DNA of 56,436 bases from contig JBKPTC010000011.1 of NCBI GenBank assembly GCA_046735355.1, positions 1 to 56,436 of the forward strand, in the 5' to 3' direction. The DNA is from DATAEU01 sp046735355. GTDB lineage: Bacteria; Actinomycetota; UBA4738; HRBIN12. A program made the position numbers and the translations under genes. The notes beneath the pieces were generated by a model. It was not told where the DNA came from. It saw nothing but the letters and a program-made list of their open reading frames with translations, and did no database searches. Position 1 is the stretch's first letter. Each line of letters starts with the position of its first letter. Positions 16,057-25,159 of the stretch are shown here, piece by piece.

Positions 16057-17373
16057 ATGTCCGAAGAGGCCTCGCAGACCGACGCCGCCCGCGACCGGCC
16101 GAACGTCTGGCGCGAGGCCTGGTCGCTGCTGCGCCGCAACCCCGACTTCCGGCTCTTCTACATCGCGCAGCTGGTCTCGTTCGCCGGCGACTGGTTCCTC
16201 GTCGTCGCGCTCTCGGGCCTCGTCCTGCGACTGACCGGCTCGGCGGCGCTCGTGGCCGCCGTCTTCGTCGCATACAACCTGCCGTACGGCATCGTCTCGT
16301 TCATCGGCGGGTCGCTCGCCGACCGGCTCGACCGCCGCCGCCTGATGATCGTGACGAACGTCGTCATGGGCGCGCTCGCCCTCGGATTCTTCCTCGCAGA
16401 GTCGCGGTCGGATCTCTGGCTGATCTACGCGCTCGCCGCGGGGATCTCGGCGGTTTCGGCGCTCTTCGAGCCGGCCGCCTCCGCCGCCGTGCCGAACCTC
16501 GTCGATCCCGACGACCTCGCGGTCGCCAACGTCCTAAACGGCTCGGCGTGGGGCACCATGCTCGCGGTCGGGGCCGGGCTCGGGGGCATCATCGTCGGAG
16601 CGTTCGGCAACGACGTCGGGTACGCGTTCGACGCGTTCTCGTTCTTCCTGGCGGCGCTGCTGCTGCTCCGGGTGCGCCGGCGGACGTCCGAGTCGCGCGA
16701 GCCGCACCACGAGCATCCGGGTCTCGTCGAGGCGACGCGCGAGGCGGTTCGGTACTCGCGCCGGGACCACCGCGTGGTGGCGCTGTACGCCACGCGGCTC
16801 GGGCAGGGGTTCGCGATCGGCGTCGTCGCGCTGCTGCCGGTCCTCGCGATCTCGGTGTTCCACGCCGGCGATCGCGGCACCGGGCTGCTGTTCGCCTTCC
16901 GCGGGATCGGATCGCTGATCGGCCCGTTCCTGATACGGCCGCTGATCCGCACCGGGAACCGCCGGCGGCTGTTCGCCGCCGTCATCTGGCTGCCCGCGGT
17001 GTTCGCGCTCGCGTACGCGGCGCTGCCGTGGATGCCCTCGATCCTGCTGGCGGGCGTCGCCGCGCTGGCCGCGCACGTCGCCGGCGGCGCGCAGTGGACG
17101 CTCGTGACGTACGGGTACCAGACGATCGTTCCAGATCGTGTGCGCGGCCGGATCTTCGGGTTCGACGGCGCGCTCATCACGTTCACGCTGTCCGCCTCGA
17201 ACGCGCTCTCCGGCTGGCTCGCCGGCGTGTACGGGGTTCGCGAGGTGATGACCGTCGTCGGCATCGGCGTCACGTGCTACGCCGCGATCATGTGGGTGGT
17301 CACGAGCAGGATGCTCGGCCGTCGTGAGACCGCCGCACCGACGGTCGTGCGCGCGCCGGAGCGTCGCCTCTGA
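16057..17373 (+). CDS. MFS transporter (enterobactin-exporter/DHA3-like)
   Basis: 438 residues with about twelve hydrophobic segments and the MFS loop signature GGSLADRLDRRRLMI (about 87-101, between the second and third segments). It begins RNPDFRLFYIAQLVSFAGDWFLVVAL, the usual opening of the MFS_3 (EntS-like, DHA3) exporters. Proton-driven efflux of a drug, siderophore or metabolite across the cytoplasmic membrane is expected, but no substrate can be named. The C-terminus is Arg-rich and short. The leaderless-type box supports the start at 16057. No regulator or biosynthetic cluster adjoins it. Confidence 0.88.
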   Translation: MSEEASQTDAARDRPNVWREAWSLLRRNPDFRLFYIAQLVSFAGDWFLVVALSGLVLRLTGSAALVAAVFVAYNLPYGIVSFIGGSLADRLDRRRLMIVTNVVMGALALGFFLAESRSDLWLIYALAAGISAVSALFEPAASAAVPNLVDPDDLAVANVLNGSAWGTMLAVGAGLGGIIVGAFGNDVGYAFDAFSFFLAALLLLRVRRRTSESREPHHEHPGLVEATREAVRYSRRDHRVVALYATRLGQGFAIGVVALLPVLAISVFHAGDRGTGLLFAFRGIGSLIGPFLIRPLIRTGNRRRLFAAVIWLPAVFALAYAALPWMPSILLAGVAALAAHVAGGAQWTLVTYGYQTIVPDRVRGRIFGFDGALITFTLSASNALSGWLAGVYGVREVMTVVGIGVTCYAAIMWVVTSRMLGRRETAAPTVVRAPERRL

Positions 17374-17401
17374 ACGGCGGCGCGAGACCGAGCACAGGTG
17401 T

Positions 17402-17414
17402 TACGCTGTATATC
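17402..17414 (+). promoter_or_regulatory. Candidate -10 boxes (TACGCT, TATATC)
   Basis: TACGCT (17402-17407) and TATATC (17409-17414) lie about 90-100 nt before the small zinc-finger gene. This is an unusually AT-rich spot for the window. Confidence 0.35.
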
Positions 17415-17504
17415 TTCGGCGACGCCGGAGATCCGCGTCGCGACTCAGCCGGCCTCCGCCGTCCGCCTCGCCTCGGGATGTGAAGTCGAGCCAGGAGGAC
17501 CGGC

Positions 17505-17714
17505 ATGGGGCACATCGGCGGCACCAGCGGGCGGACGGCGTTCGGGCCTCCCGTTCACGACACGCGGAGCCGCGCCTCGAAGGAGTCCCCGTTCCGCATG
17601 TGCGACGAGCCCGGCTGCACGACGGTCCTGTCGCGGTACAACGACGACAGCGCATGCTGGGTCCACGCGAGCCCCACGTTCTTCACCCGCTCGGCCGGTC
17701 GCCACGGCGCCTGA
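17505..17714 (+). CDS. Small zinc-finger-like protein
   Basis: 69 residues. The ATG at 17505 has the ribosome site CAGGAGGA 6 nt upstream. The core reads MCDEPGCTTVLSRYNDDSACWVH; Cys33, Cys38, Cys51 and His54 could bind one zinc ion. I recall the 'GCxTVLSRYNxxxxCxxH' pattern from small uncharacterised actinobacterial proteins; it suggests nucleic-acid or protein binding. It lies 150 nt upstream of the cold-shock gene on the same strand. Function unknown. Confidence 0.65.
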   Translation: MGHIGGTSGRTAFGPPVHDTRSRASKESPFRMCDEPGCTTVLSRYNDDSACWVHASPTFFTRSAGRHGA

Positions 17715-17864
17715 GGTAGCAGCGCCGGCTCCGACCTGGTAGCGTCCGCCCCCGAGGGCACCTATCGCGGTTCGCTACGAGCAGTTCCCTCACCGCCGGC
17801 CGTCACGCCGGCCGCCCGAACGGCAGCTCCAAGGCCGGGACGGCGAAAGAAGGGAGGGATCGTA
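17715..17864 (+). promoter_or_regulatory. Cold-shock gene 5' region
   Basis: 150 nt without a gene. TAGCGT at about 17739 is a candidate -10, which would give an untranslated leader of about 115 nt. The leader holds an inverted repeat (GCCGGC ... GCCGGC, around 17800-17816) and ends in a strong ribosome site, AAGAAGGGAGGG. A long structured leader is common in cold-shock genes; thermoregulation here is inference. Confidence 0.35.
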
Positions 17865-18071
17865 GTGGCAACTGGAACCGTGAAATGGTTCAGCTCGGAG
17901 AAGGGCTTCGGCTTCATCACTCCCGAGGACGGCAGCGCAGACGTGTTCGTGCACTTCAGCGCGATCTCGGGTGAGGGATACCGAAACCTCGAGGAGAACC
18001 AGCGGGTCGAGTACGACGTCACGCAGGGCCAGAAGGGCCCGCAGGCGGCGAACGTTCGACCCGTCTCCTGA
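17865..18071 (+). CDS. cspA: Cold-shock protein (CspA family)
   Basis: 68 residues from a GTG with a strong ribosome site. It is a complete cold-shock domain with RNP-1 KGFGFI and RNP-2 VFVHF, beginning MATGTVKWFSSEKGFGFI. These proteins bind single-stranded RNA and DNA as chaperones and melt structure in mRNAs. Length is normal (65-70). A very strong terminator follows 12 nt after the stop, so it is probably expressed alone or with the small zinc-finger gene upstream. Confidence 0.96.
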   Translation: MATGTVKWFSSEKGFGFITPEDGSADVFVHFSAISGEGYRNLEENQRVEYDVTQGQKGPQAANVRPVS

Positions 18072-18083
18072 CACCGCTCCGCG

Positions 18084-18114
18084 GAAAGGACCCGGCCGTT
18101 GGCCGGGTCCTTTC
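18084..18114 (+). terminator. Strong intrinsic terminator
   Basis: A perfect 14-bp stem (18084-18097 with 18101-18114) with a 3-nt loop and T-rich right flank follows the cold-shock gene. It also lies downstream of the converging TIGR03118 gene and could serve both strands. Confidence 0.9.
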
Positions 18115-18157
18115 GCGTTTCTGCGGCGTTCCGGCCGCGCGGGGCGTCGTGCCGGTC

Positions 18158-19243
18158 CTAGCCGGTGAACTCGATCGTGCCGAAGAGCCCGTGCTCCTCG
18201 TCGTCCGGGCCCGCGGTGAAGAACAGCGTGCCGGACGGGCCGGCGTTCGCGTCGTTGCCGAAGCCGAGCCCCCACAGCCCGTCGATCCGGATGGCACCGT
18301 CGTCGTCGCGGAGCCCTCCGGCCAGCTCCGGTCCGCCCGCCGCCGACAGATCGAAGGCGTGGATCCGTCCGTTGCCGAAGTTGCCGACGAGCAGGTCGCC
18401 GCCGAACTTCCCGAACGAGTACGGCGCGAGCGCGAGCCCCCACGGAGCGTTCAGCGGTCCGCGCGTCGCGACCCTGCCGAGCAACGTCCCGCTCGTGTCG
18501 AACCGGTCGACGAAGCCGAGGTGCCTGCCGTCGACGTCGTCCTCGGCGTCCGCGTCCTGCTTGGCGTACGTCACGAAGATGTCGCCGTCGATGGTCTGGA
18601 TGCCGAACGGCGCGAACCGGTTCGGGACGTTCGGATCGACGAACGCGTCGGGCATGCGGACGCGATGGAACGACTCGTCGAACACGTCGACGCGGTCCCG
18701 GTGGAAGTCGGTCGCGTACAGGAAGTCGCCCTGCGCCGTCGACGCGATCGCCAGACCCTTGTAGATCGCGCCCCGGCTCGACCGGTCGACGACCTTGAAC
18801 GTCCGGGTCGACGGCGGCGTCGTCGTTCCGACGGTCGGACTCCAGCCGCGGATCGTTCCGGACTCGGTCGCGAACAGGAACAGCGCGGGCGCCGTCGTCG
18901 TCCCGTCCGTGACGGTGAACCCTGTCCCGCCGTTGAACACCGTGCCCGTCGGCGCGCCCTTCACCCGGACGACGAGCGGCTGCCGCGCGCCCGAACCGTC
19001 GTAGAGCGTCGACGTGTTCGTTCCGTTGTTGGCCGACCACCAGAACGTCGTCGGCCCCGCCGCGAGTCCCCACGCGTTGACCAGGTTCGGATCGCGGACC
19101 AGCGCGACACCGTGCTGATCCGACACCAGGTTCGTCACCCGGTAGCGCGCCGTCTGCGCCGACGCGCTCGATCCGAGCGCGAGCGCACCGACCACGCCGA
19201 GCGCGACCGCCGCCGCACGCATCTTCCGTCTCGTCCTCACCAC
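18158..19243 (-). CDS. TIGR03118 family secreted beta-propeller protein
   Basis: 361 residues. The signal peptide is MRAAAVALGVVGALALGSSASAQ. The body carries motifs I associate with TIGR03118: RVTNLVSDQHGVALVRDPNLVNAWGLA, SANNGTNTSTLYDG, GTGFTV, KGLAIA, LYATDFHRDRVDVFD, FAPFGIQ, NAPWGLALAP and LLVGNFGNGRIHAFD. This is a family of exported six-bladed propeller proteins of unknown function. The GTG at 19243 has AGGGAGG just upstream; an internal ATG at 19222 would also keep the signal. It is downstream of the oligopeptide transporter operon but separated by 129 bp and a possible terminator, so probably independent. Confidence 0.85.
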   Translation of the reverse strand: MVRTRRKMRAAAVALGVVGALALGSSASAQTARYRVTNLVSDQHGVALVRDPNLVNAWGLAAGPTTFWWSANNGTNTSTLYDGSGARQPLVVRVKGAPTGTVFNGGTGFTVTDGTTTAPALFLFATESGTIRGWSPTVGTTTPPSTRTFKVVDRSSRGAIYKGLAIASTAQGDFLYATDFHRDRVDVFDESFHRVRMPDAFVDPNVPNRFAPFGIQTIDGDIFVTYAKQDADAEDDVDGRHLGFVDRFDTSGTLLGRVATRGPLNAPWGLALAPYSFGKFGGDLLVGNFGNGRIHAFDLSAAGGPELAGGLRDDDGAIRIDGLWGLGFGNDANAGPSGTLFFTAGPDDEEHGLFGTIEFTG

Positions 19244-19344
19244 CGCCTCCCTCCGCCGGCTCGGGCGAGCGGATCAGGGCGGTCCGCCGCCGGCCGAACC
19301 GATGTACTACGCGCCGGGTTCGAGGGCGGATCGGTCGATCTTCG

Positions 19345-19368
19345 GGGCGGAGCGCGCCGCGCTCGCCC
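19345..19368 (-). terminator. Putative terminator of the oligopeptide transporter operon
   Basis: A 10-bp stem with a one-base bulge (19345-19355 with 19359-19368, 3-nt loop) begins 5 nt after the stop of the last ATPase gene. Confidence 0.4.
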
Positions 19369-19372
19369 TGTG

Positions 19373-20422
19373 TCAGGAATCGCCGACCAGGACGCACGCG
19401 GCCGCGTGCGAGCTCGAGCCGGCCGGCCGCAGCTCCGGGTCGATCGTTCGGCAGCGGTCCTGCACGAGCGGGCACCGCGGGTGGAACCGGCACCCAGGCG
19501 GCACGTCGGTCGGGTTCGGCGGCTCGCCGCGGAGAACCTGCGGCGTCGTCCGGTCACGCGGGTCGCGCTTGGGAACGACCGACAGGAGCGCCCGCGTGTA
19601 CGGATGCTGCGGATCGTGCACCACCTCGCGCGACGGCCCCTCCTCCACGATCCGGCCGAGGTACATGACCGCGATCCGGTCGGCGAACCGCGCGGCCGTC
19701 GAGAGGTCGTGCGTGATCATCACCACGCCGAGCGTCCCGCTCCGGCGGAGACCGTCGAGCAGGCGGAGGACGCCGGCGCGCACCGACACGTCGAGCATCG
19801 ACACCGGCTCGTCCGCCACGAGGAGCGCCGGGTCGAGCACGAGCGACGCGGCGATCGCGACGCGCTGCCGCTGGCCGCCCGAGAGCTCGTGCGGGAACCG
19901 ATCGAGATACATCTCCGGCGGCGTGAGCTCGACGCGGGCGAGCGCGTCTGAGATGGTCCGCGTGCGCTCGTCGCGGCCGCCGCCGACGCCGTGGATGAGG
20001 AGCGGCTCCTCGACCGCCTGTCGCACGCGGAACCGTGGGTCGAGCGACTCGTACGGATCCTGATAGATCATCTGCACGCGACGGCGGACGCCGCGGAGCT
20101 CGCGATGCGAGAGCGTCGTGATGTCGCGGCCGTCGACCGCGACGGATCCGGAGACGCGGTCGATCATCCGAAGGATCGCCTGCGCGGTCGAGGTCTTGCC
20201 GCAGCCCGACTCTCCCACGAGGGCGAGCATCTCGCCGCGCCGCACCGAGAACGAGACGCCGTCGACCGCGTGTACCGCCCGCCGCTCCTCGCGACGCAGC
20301 GCGCCGACCAATCCCCGTCGCACCGGGTAGGTCACGACGAGGTCGCGGACGTCGAGCAGCGGCTCGGCTTCGACCGTCGCGGACGTCGCGAGAGGCGGCT
20401 CGGTCGTCGCGCGATCGCTCAT
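19373..20422 (-). CDS. Oligopeptide/dipeptide ABC transporter ATP-binding protein (OppF type)
   Basis: 349 residues with Walker A GESGCGKTS, Q-loop YQDPYESLDPR, signature LSGGQRQRV, Walker B LLVADEP and switch His in ITHD. The C-terminal oligopeptide extension has the cysteine cluster of OppD/F-type ATPases (PGCRFHPRCPLVQDRC), which binds an iron-sulfur cluster in some homologues. The ATG at 20422 overlaps the OppD-type stop (ATGA). It is the last gene of a five-gene importer operon. An in-frame extension to 20518 would lie within the preceding gene and is rejected. Confidence 0.93.
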   Translation of the reverse strand: MSDRATTEPPLATSATVEAEPLLDVRDLVVTYPVRRGLVGALRREERRAVHAVDGVSFSVRRGEMLALVGESGCGKTSTAQAILRMIDRVSGSVAVDGRDITTLSHRELRGVRRRVQMIYQDPYESLDPRFRVRQAVEEPLLIHGVGGGRDERTRTISDALARVELTPPEMYLDRFPHELSGGQRQRVAIAASLVLDPALLVADEPVSMLDVSVRAGVLRLLDGLRRSGTLGVVMITHDLSTAARFADRIAVMYLGRIVEEGPSREVVHDPQHPYTRALLSVVPKRDPRDRTTPQVLRGEPPNPTDVPPGCRFHPRCPLVQDRCRTIDPELRPAGSSSHAAACVLVGDS

Positions 20423-21396
20423 ACGCGACCCCGCATCGCGACCGGGAGATCGTTCAGATGGCACGCGGCCGCGCCGCCGGCGTCGACCCACCGCAGCGCC
20501 GGCCGTTCGATCTCGCACCGGTCGAACGCGCGATCGCAGCGCGAGCGGAACGGACAGCCGACGATGTCCCGGTCGAGCCGCGGCGGAGCGCCCGGGATCG
20601 ACGCGACGTCCTCGTCGCCGTACAGGTCCGGCGTCGCCGCGAACACCATCCGCGTGTACGGGTGGCGGGGCTCGTGGAACAGCCGGTCCATCGTCCCCTC
20701 CTCGACGATCTCGCCCGCGTACATCACCGCCGCGCGCGAGCAGACCTGCGAGACGACCGGCAGGTCGTGCGTGACGAGGATGAGCGCGAGCCCGAGCTCG
20801 TCGGCGAGCTCGGACAGCAGCTCGAGGATCTGCGCCTGCACCATGACGTCGAGCGCGGTGGTCGGCTCATCGGCGAGCAGGATCTTCGGCTCGCACGCGA
20901 GCGCCATCGCGAGGGCGGCGCGCTGCCGCATCCCGCCCGAGAACTCGTGCGGATATCGGCGCCCCGCCGACGCGGGGATGCCTACCATCTCGAGCAGCGT
21001 CCCGGCGCGAACCCGGGCCTCGTCGCCTCGAGCGGTCCCGTGCAGCTCCATCGGCTCGACGATCTGCGCCTCGACCGTCTTGACGGGGTTGAGCGCGTTC
21101 ATCGCACCCTGGAACACCATCGCGATGTCCCGCCACCTGTGGGGGCGCGCGATGTCCTCGTCGGGCGTGAGGATCGACTCGCCGTTCACGCGGACCTCGC
21201 CCGCGACGGTGGCCGAGGGCGGGAGGAGACCGAGGATCGCGAGCACCATCGTGCTCTTGCCGCACCCCGACTCGCCGACGAGCCCGACGCGCTCGCCGGC
21301 GTCGACGTCGATGCCGACCCCCTGGACCGCGTGCAGCCGCCCGCCGCCCGGCAGGTCGAACCACACGTGCAGGTCCCGGACCTCGAGCAAGCTCAT
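20419..21396 (-). CDS. Oligopeptide/dipeptide ABC transporter ATP-binding protein (OppD type)
   Basis: 325 residues with Walker A GESGCGKST, Q-loop FQGAMNALNP, signature FSGGMRQRA, Walker B ILLADEP, ITHD-like LVTHD and the C-terminal cysteine cluster (VGCPFRSRCDRAFDRC). It forms the heterodimeric motor with the OppF-type subunit. Its start overlaps the stop of the OppC-type permease gene (ATGA). Confidence 0.93.
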   Translation of the reverse strand: MSLLEVRDLHVWFDLPGGGRLHAVQGVGIDVDAGERVGLVGESGCGKSTMVLAILGLLPPSATVAGEVRVNGESILTPDEDIARPHRWRDIAMVFQGAMNALNPVKTVEAQIVEPMELHGTARGDEARVRAGTLLEMVGIPASAGRRYPHEFSGGMRQRAALAMALACEPKILLADEPTTALDVMVQAQILELLSELADELGLALILVTHDLPVVSQVCSRAAVMYAGEIVEEGTMDRLFHEPRHPYTRMVFAATPDLYGDEDVASIPGAPPRLDRDIVGCPFRSRCDRAFDRCEIERPALRWVDAGGAAACHLNDLPVAMRGRV

Positions 21397-22346
21397 CGCG
21401 TGGGCGCCCCTCGGGGAAGGAGCCGGAACACCCGGGGCGACAGGTACGACACCTTGAGCCGCGGGTTGAGCGCGTCCTCGATCGCCTGGCCGAGCCAGAA
21501 GCACCCCATGATCACGATCGCGACGCAGAGCCCGGCCGGGATCAGCGCCCACCACGCGCCCGAGGAGATCGCCGTGCGCAGGAACGCGTACTCGATGATG
21601 CGGCCCCATGTGATCGACGTCGGGTCTCCGAGCCCGAGGAACGCGAGGGCGGTCTCGTCGAAGATCGCGACGGCCACCGTGAGGACGGTGTTGGCGATCA
21701 GGAGCGGCCCGATCTGCGGCAGGACGTGCCGGAACACGATCCGGCCGTCGCTCGCCCCGAGCGACCGGGCGCGCTTCACGTAGACGCGCTCGCGGACGCT
21801 CTTGACCTGCGCGCGCACGATCCGCGCGGTCGTCGTCCACAGCAGGAGCGCGATCACGAAGATCAGGTGCGTCAGGCTCGGGCCCCACAGCGCCGCGACG
21901 ATGATCGCGAGCGGCAGGTCCGGGATCACGATGAAGTAGTCCGTGATGCGCATCAGGATCGCGTCGGCCCAGCCGCCGAAGTACCCGGCGACGATGCCGA
22001 TGCCGCCGCCGATCACCATCGCGACGATCGTCGCCGCGAAGCCGACGATCATCGAGATCCGGCCGCCCTGGATCAGCAGCGACAGCATGTCGACGCCGCC
22101 GTCGTCGAGCCCGAGCGGGTGCCGCAGCGACGGCGGTCCGTAGATCGGCCCCACCCGCGTGTGCACGTCGTACGGCTCGATGAACGGCGCGAGGAACGCG
22201 AGCGCCACGAACACCACCAGCACCGCGAGCCCGATCTGCGCCTGCCGGCTCTCGCGGATCACGCGCCAGAACCAGCTCCGCGTGTCGCCGCCGGGCGCCT
22301 CCTCGACCTCGAGGAGCTCGTCGGACATGTCGGCACGGACGCCCAC
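21393..22346 (-). CDS. Oligopeptide/dipeptide ABC transporter permease (OppC type)
   Basis: 317 residues if started at the GTG at 22346, which has GGAG 5 nt upstream; an ATG at 22328 would give 311 and has no visible ribosome site. An N-terminal cytoplasmic segment (OppC_N) precedes the first membrane helix (IGLAVLVVFVALAFLAPFI), then a periplasmic loop with HPLGLDDGGVDMLS, and five more helices. The ATPase-coupling EAA loop reads KRARSLGASDGRIVFRHVLP. It pairs with the OppB-type permease encoded just upstream (2-nt gap). Confidence 0.9.
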   Translation of the reverse strand: MGVRADMSDELLEVEEAPGGDTRSWFWRVIRESRQAQIGLAVLVVFVALAFLAPFIEPYDVHTRVGPIYGPPSLRHPLGLDDGGVDMLSLLIQGGRISMIVGFAATIVAMVIGGGIGIVAGYFGGWADAILMRITDYFIVIPDLPLAIIVAALWGPSLTHLIFVIALLLWTTTARIVRAQVKSVRERVYVKRARSLGASDGRIVFRHVLPQIGPLLIANTVLTVAVAIFDETALAFLGLGDPTSITWGRIIEYAFLRTAISSGAWWALIPAGLCVAIVIMGCFWLGQAIEDALNPRLKVSYLSPRVFRLLPRGAPTR

Positions 22347-22348
22347 GG

Positions 22349-23311
22349 CTACTCCGTGATCCTCGGGTCGAGCCGGAAGTACAGGATGTCGGCCAGGAAG
22401 TTGAAGAACACGACCGACACGGTCAGGACGAGGAACGCGCCCTGCAGCATCGGGTAGTCGCGCTCGGTCACCGCTTGGTAGACCGCGTTGCCGATCCCGG
22501 GCCACGAGAAGACGGCCTCGACGAGGATGACGCCGGCCACGATGTACCCGAGCGAGAGCGCGATCAGCGTCGTCGTCGGCAGCAGCGCGTTCCGGAACGC
22601 GTGCCGGACGACGATCCGCCGCTGCGGAAGCCCCTTGGCCCTCGCCGTCAGGACGTAGTCCTCGCCGAGCGTCTCGAGCATCGCGGACCGGACGATCAGC
22701 GTGTACTCGCCGTAGAGCGTCAGCGCCACCGTCAGCGACGGCAGCGCCATGTGGCGCAGGACGTCGACGGTGTGCTGCCACGCCGTCGGGTCGAACAGGA
22801 AGTCGTCGGTGCGACCGTGGCTCGGGAACCACGCGGACAGATAGATGAGCAGCACGAGCGCGAGCCACTGCGTGGGGAACGAGTAGAACGCGATCGCGAC
22901 GTTCGTGCTCACGTGGTCGAGCCGCGTGCCGCGGCGCCACGCCGAGAAGATGCCGGTCACGACCCCGATCACGATGGCGACGAGCGTCCCGAGCGCGACC
23001 ATCGGGATCGTGTTGGCGAGGTCCTCGCGCAGGTTATCCCCGACCGGTTGCTGGTTGGTGAACGAGATCCCCATGTTGCCGTGCGTGAGCTCGCGCAGAT
23101 AGATCAGGTACTGCTCCCACTTGGGCTTGTCGAGGCCGAACTGCACCTCGAGCGAGTGACGGAACGAGGCGGACGCGTGTGGCACGCGCGACAGGTTCCG
23201 GACGGCGTCGCCCGGGATCACGCGGAACAGGAAGAAGTTCAGCGTGATGGCGACGAACACCGTCGCGACGGCGAACAGCACCCGCTTGAGGAGGTAGTCG
23301 GTCCGCCGCAC
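22349..23311 (-). CDS. Oligopeptide/dipeptide ABC transporter permease (OppB type)
   Basis: 320 residues from a GTG. The first helix is LLKRVLFAVATVFVAITLNFFLFRVIPGD, the standard opening of OppB/DppB permeases, followed by five more helices and the EAA loop 'YVLTARAKGLPQRRIVVRHAFRNALLP'. The ribosome site is weak, but the start position fits the family. It lies 31 nt after the binding-protein gene. Confidence 0.92.
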   Translation of the reverse strand: MRRTDYLLKRVLFAVATVFVAITLNFFLFRVIPGDAVRNLSRVPHASASFRHSLEVQFGLDKPKWEQYLIYLRELTHGNMGISFTNQQPVGDNLREDLANTIPMVALGTLVAIVIGVVTGIFSAWRRGTRLDHVSTNVAIAFYSFPTQWLALVLLIYLSAWFPSHGRTDDFLFDPTAWQHTVDVLRHMALPSLTVALTLYGEYTLIVRSAMLETLGEDYVLTARAKGLPQRRIVVRHAFRNALLPTTTLIALSLGYIVAGVILVEAVFSWPGIGNAVYQAVTERDYPMLQGAFLVLTVSVVFFNFLADILYFRLDPRITE

Positions 23312-23342
23312 CCGCCCGTTCCGATGCTCGCTCCGCCGGCGC

Positions 23343-25040
23343 TCAGGCCTGGTGGACCGACGTCAGGCTCTGGGTCGAGAAGCCGTTGAAGATGCCCTGC
23401 GTGGACTCGACGAACCCGTCCCAGCGCTTGGACCACGCGTCGAGCCGCTTGTCGTACGTGAGGATGATGTACGGGCGGTCGTTGTAGACCATCTTCTGCA
23501 TCTCGTGGATGATCTGCTGCCGCTTGGCCGGGTCGACCTCGGACTTCTGCTGCGTATACAGCTTGTCGTACGCGGGGTTGCAGTAGCCGGTGTCGTTCCA
23601 GCTGCCGTACTGGTCGCACGTCAGCACCGACAGGATGAAGTCGGGATCGGCGGCCGGGAACCAGTCCCACATCGCGAGGTCGAAGTCGTATCCGCAGTTC
23701 CCGCCGCAGTACATCGCGTTCCACGCCGCGTTGTCGTCGAGCCGGTCCTGCGACAGCTGAATTCCGATCTGCTTGAAGCCCTGCTGGATGATCTCGAACG
23801 CTCGGTCGCCGGCGCCCTCCTCGTCCTGCGGGAACACGACCTTGTACGACATCGGGTGGCCGTCGGCGATCCGGACGCCGTCGGAGCCCTTGCGGAACCC
23901 GAGCGAGTCGAGGATCTGATTGGCCTTGTCGATGTCGAACGGCAGCGGCTGGACGCCGGTGTCGTGCCACTCCGTCCCGCCGGTGGCGTTGCCCGCCGGG
24001 ATGATCGTCGAGCCCGGGCTCGCGTACCCGAGCCACGCGGTCCGCACGATGGAATCGCGGTCGATCGCGTACTCCATGGCCTCGCGGACCTTCGGGTCCA
24101 GGAGCTCGCGGTGCTCGGTCTTGTCGGGATCGCTGTTGATGATGAAATCGCGGAGCGAGAGCGCCTGGCCGATGTAGACGTCCATGCCCGAGGACTTCAG
24201 CGTGTCGACGCTCGTCGGCGGGATCTCATTGATCGCGTCCAGCTCGTCGGTCTTCAGGGCCGTGATCATCGCGTCCTCGTCACGGAAGAACTGCAGCCCG
24301 AACCCGTCGACGCTCGGCTTCGTCCCGTACCAGTTCGGGTTGGCCTCGAACAGCGCGATGTCGTTCTTCTCGTACTTCGTCATGACGAACGGGCCGCCGC
24401 CGACGAGCGGCTGGTCGCCCTCGGGCTCGTTCGCGAAGGTCTTGATCGCCTTTCCGTCGCCGGTCGCGTACTTCGACCAGACCTGCTCGGGCAGGATCGG
24501 CGTGAGCCCCAGATCGAACAGCGCAGTGCCGGAGGGCTGGTCGTACGTCGCGACGACGGTGTTGGGGTCGGGAGCCTCGATGCTCTTCAGGAACGTCACC
24601 GCGGCCGCCCACGAGCCGGTCGGTCCGTCGGCGTACTTCTTGATCGTGTCGAACGTGAAGACCACGTCGTCGGCCGTGAGCGGCTCGCCGTCGGACCACT
24701 TGGCACCGGGGACGGTGTGGAACGTGACGGTCAGGCCGTCGTCGGAGCGCTCCCAGGACTTCGCGAAGCTCGGGATGTAGTCGTACGTCGACGACGTCGT
24801 ATCGAACTGCAGCAGGCTCGGATAGATGTACATCCAGACGGAGTAGTCGTCCTGGTTGAACCCGACGAACGGGTTCGGCGAGATCAGCCCCGAGCTGGTG
24901 CCGATCCGGACGGTGCCGCCCTGCTTGGCGCCGCCCTGGTCACCGCCCCCGCCGGAGGACGACCCGGTGCACGCGCCGGCGAGCACGCCGACCAGCGCGA
25001 GCACGGCGACGATCGAGGCGCGGCGTTCCGTCTTGCGCAT
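23343..25040 (-). CDS. Oligopeptide-type ABC transporter substrate-binding lipoprotein (SBP_bac_5)
   Basis: 565 residues. A lipoprotein signal ends in LAGAC (Cys24), followed by a Ser/Gly linker. The SBP_bac_5 fold is shown by SWERSDDGLTVTFHTVPGAKWSDGEPLTADDVVFTFD, the family signature region, and by VREAMEYAIDRDSIV. The ATG at 25040 follows GGAGGGGGA. Family members bind di- or oligopeptides, nickel or sugars, so the ligand is open. As first gene of the operon it sits behind an operator-like dyad (25090-25105) shared with the DmdA-like gene. Confidence 0.93.
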   Translation of the reverse strand: MRKTERRASIVAVLALVGVLAGACTGSSSGGGGDQGGAKQGGTVRIGTSSGLISPNPFVGFNQDDYSVWMYIYPSLLQFDTTSSTYDYIPSFAKSWERSDDGLTVTFHTVPGAKWSDGEPLTADDVVFTFDTIKKYADGPTGSWAAAVTFLKSIEAPDPNTVVATYDQPSGTALFDLGLTPILPEQVWSKYATGDGKAIKTFANEPEGDQPLVGGGPFVMTKYEKNDIALFEANPNWYGTKPSVDGFGLQFFRDEDAMITALKTDELDAINEIPPTSVDTLKSSGMDVYIGQALSLRDFIINSDPDKTEHRELLDPKVREAMEYAIDRDSIVRTAWLGYASPGSTIIPAGNATGGTEWHDTGVQPLPFDIDKANQILDSLGFRKGSDGVRIADGHPMSYKVVFPQDEEGAGDRAFEIIQQGFKQIGIQLSQDRLDDNAAWNAMYCGGNCGYDFDLAMWDWFPAADPDFILSVLTCDQYGSWNDTGYCNPAYDKLYTQQKSEVDPAKRQQIIHEMQKMVYNDRPYIILTYDKRLDAWSKRWDGFVESTQGIFNGFSTQSLTSVHQA

Positions 25041-25089
25041 GAGTCCCCCTCCGGACGGCTGCGAGCGTGGCGCGTATGAAAGCACGCGA

Positions 25090-25105
25090 TTGAACGCTCG
25101 TACAA
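25090..25105. promoter_or_regulatory. Operator-like dyad A (TTGAACGCTCGTACAA)
   Basis: An imperfect palindrome (TTGAACG-CT-CGTACAA, one mismatch) 49 nt upstream of the peptide-binding protein start. It matches dyad B at 30663-30678 at 13 of 16 positions. On the minus strand it overlaps a possible -35 (TTGTAC). Confidence 0.45.
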
Positions 25106-25159
25106 GATGCGTCGGCGCCGAACGGCGCCGGTCCGCCGGGTCGGCACCCGGGCGGGACC

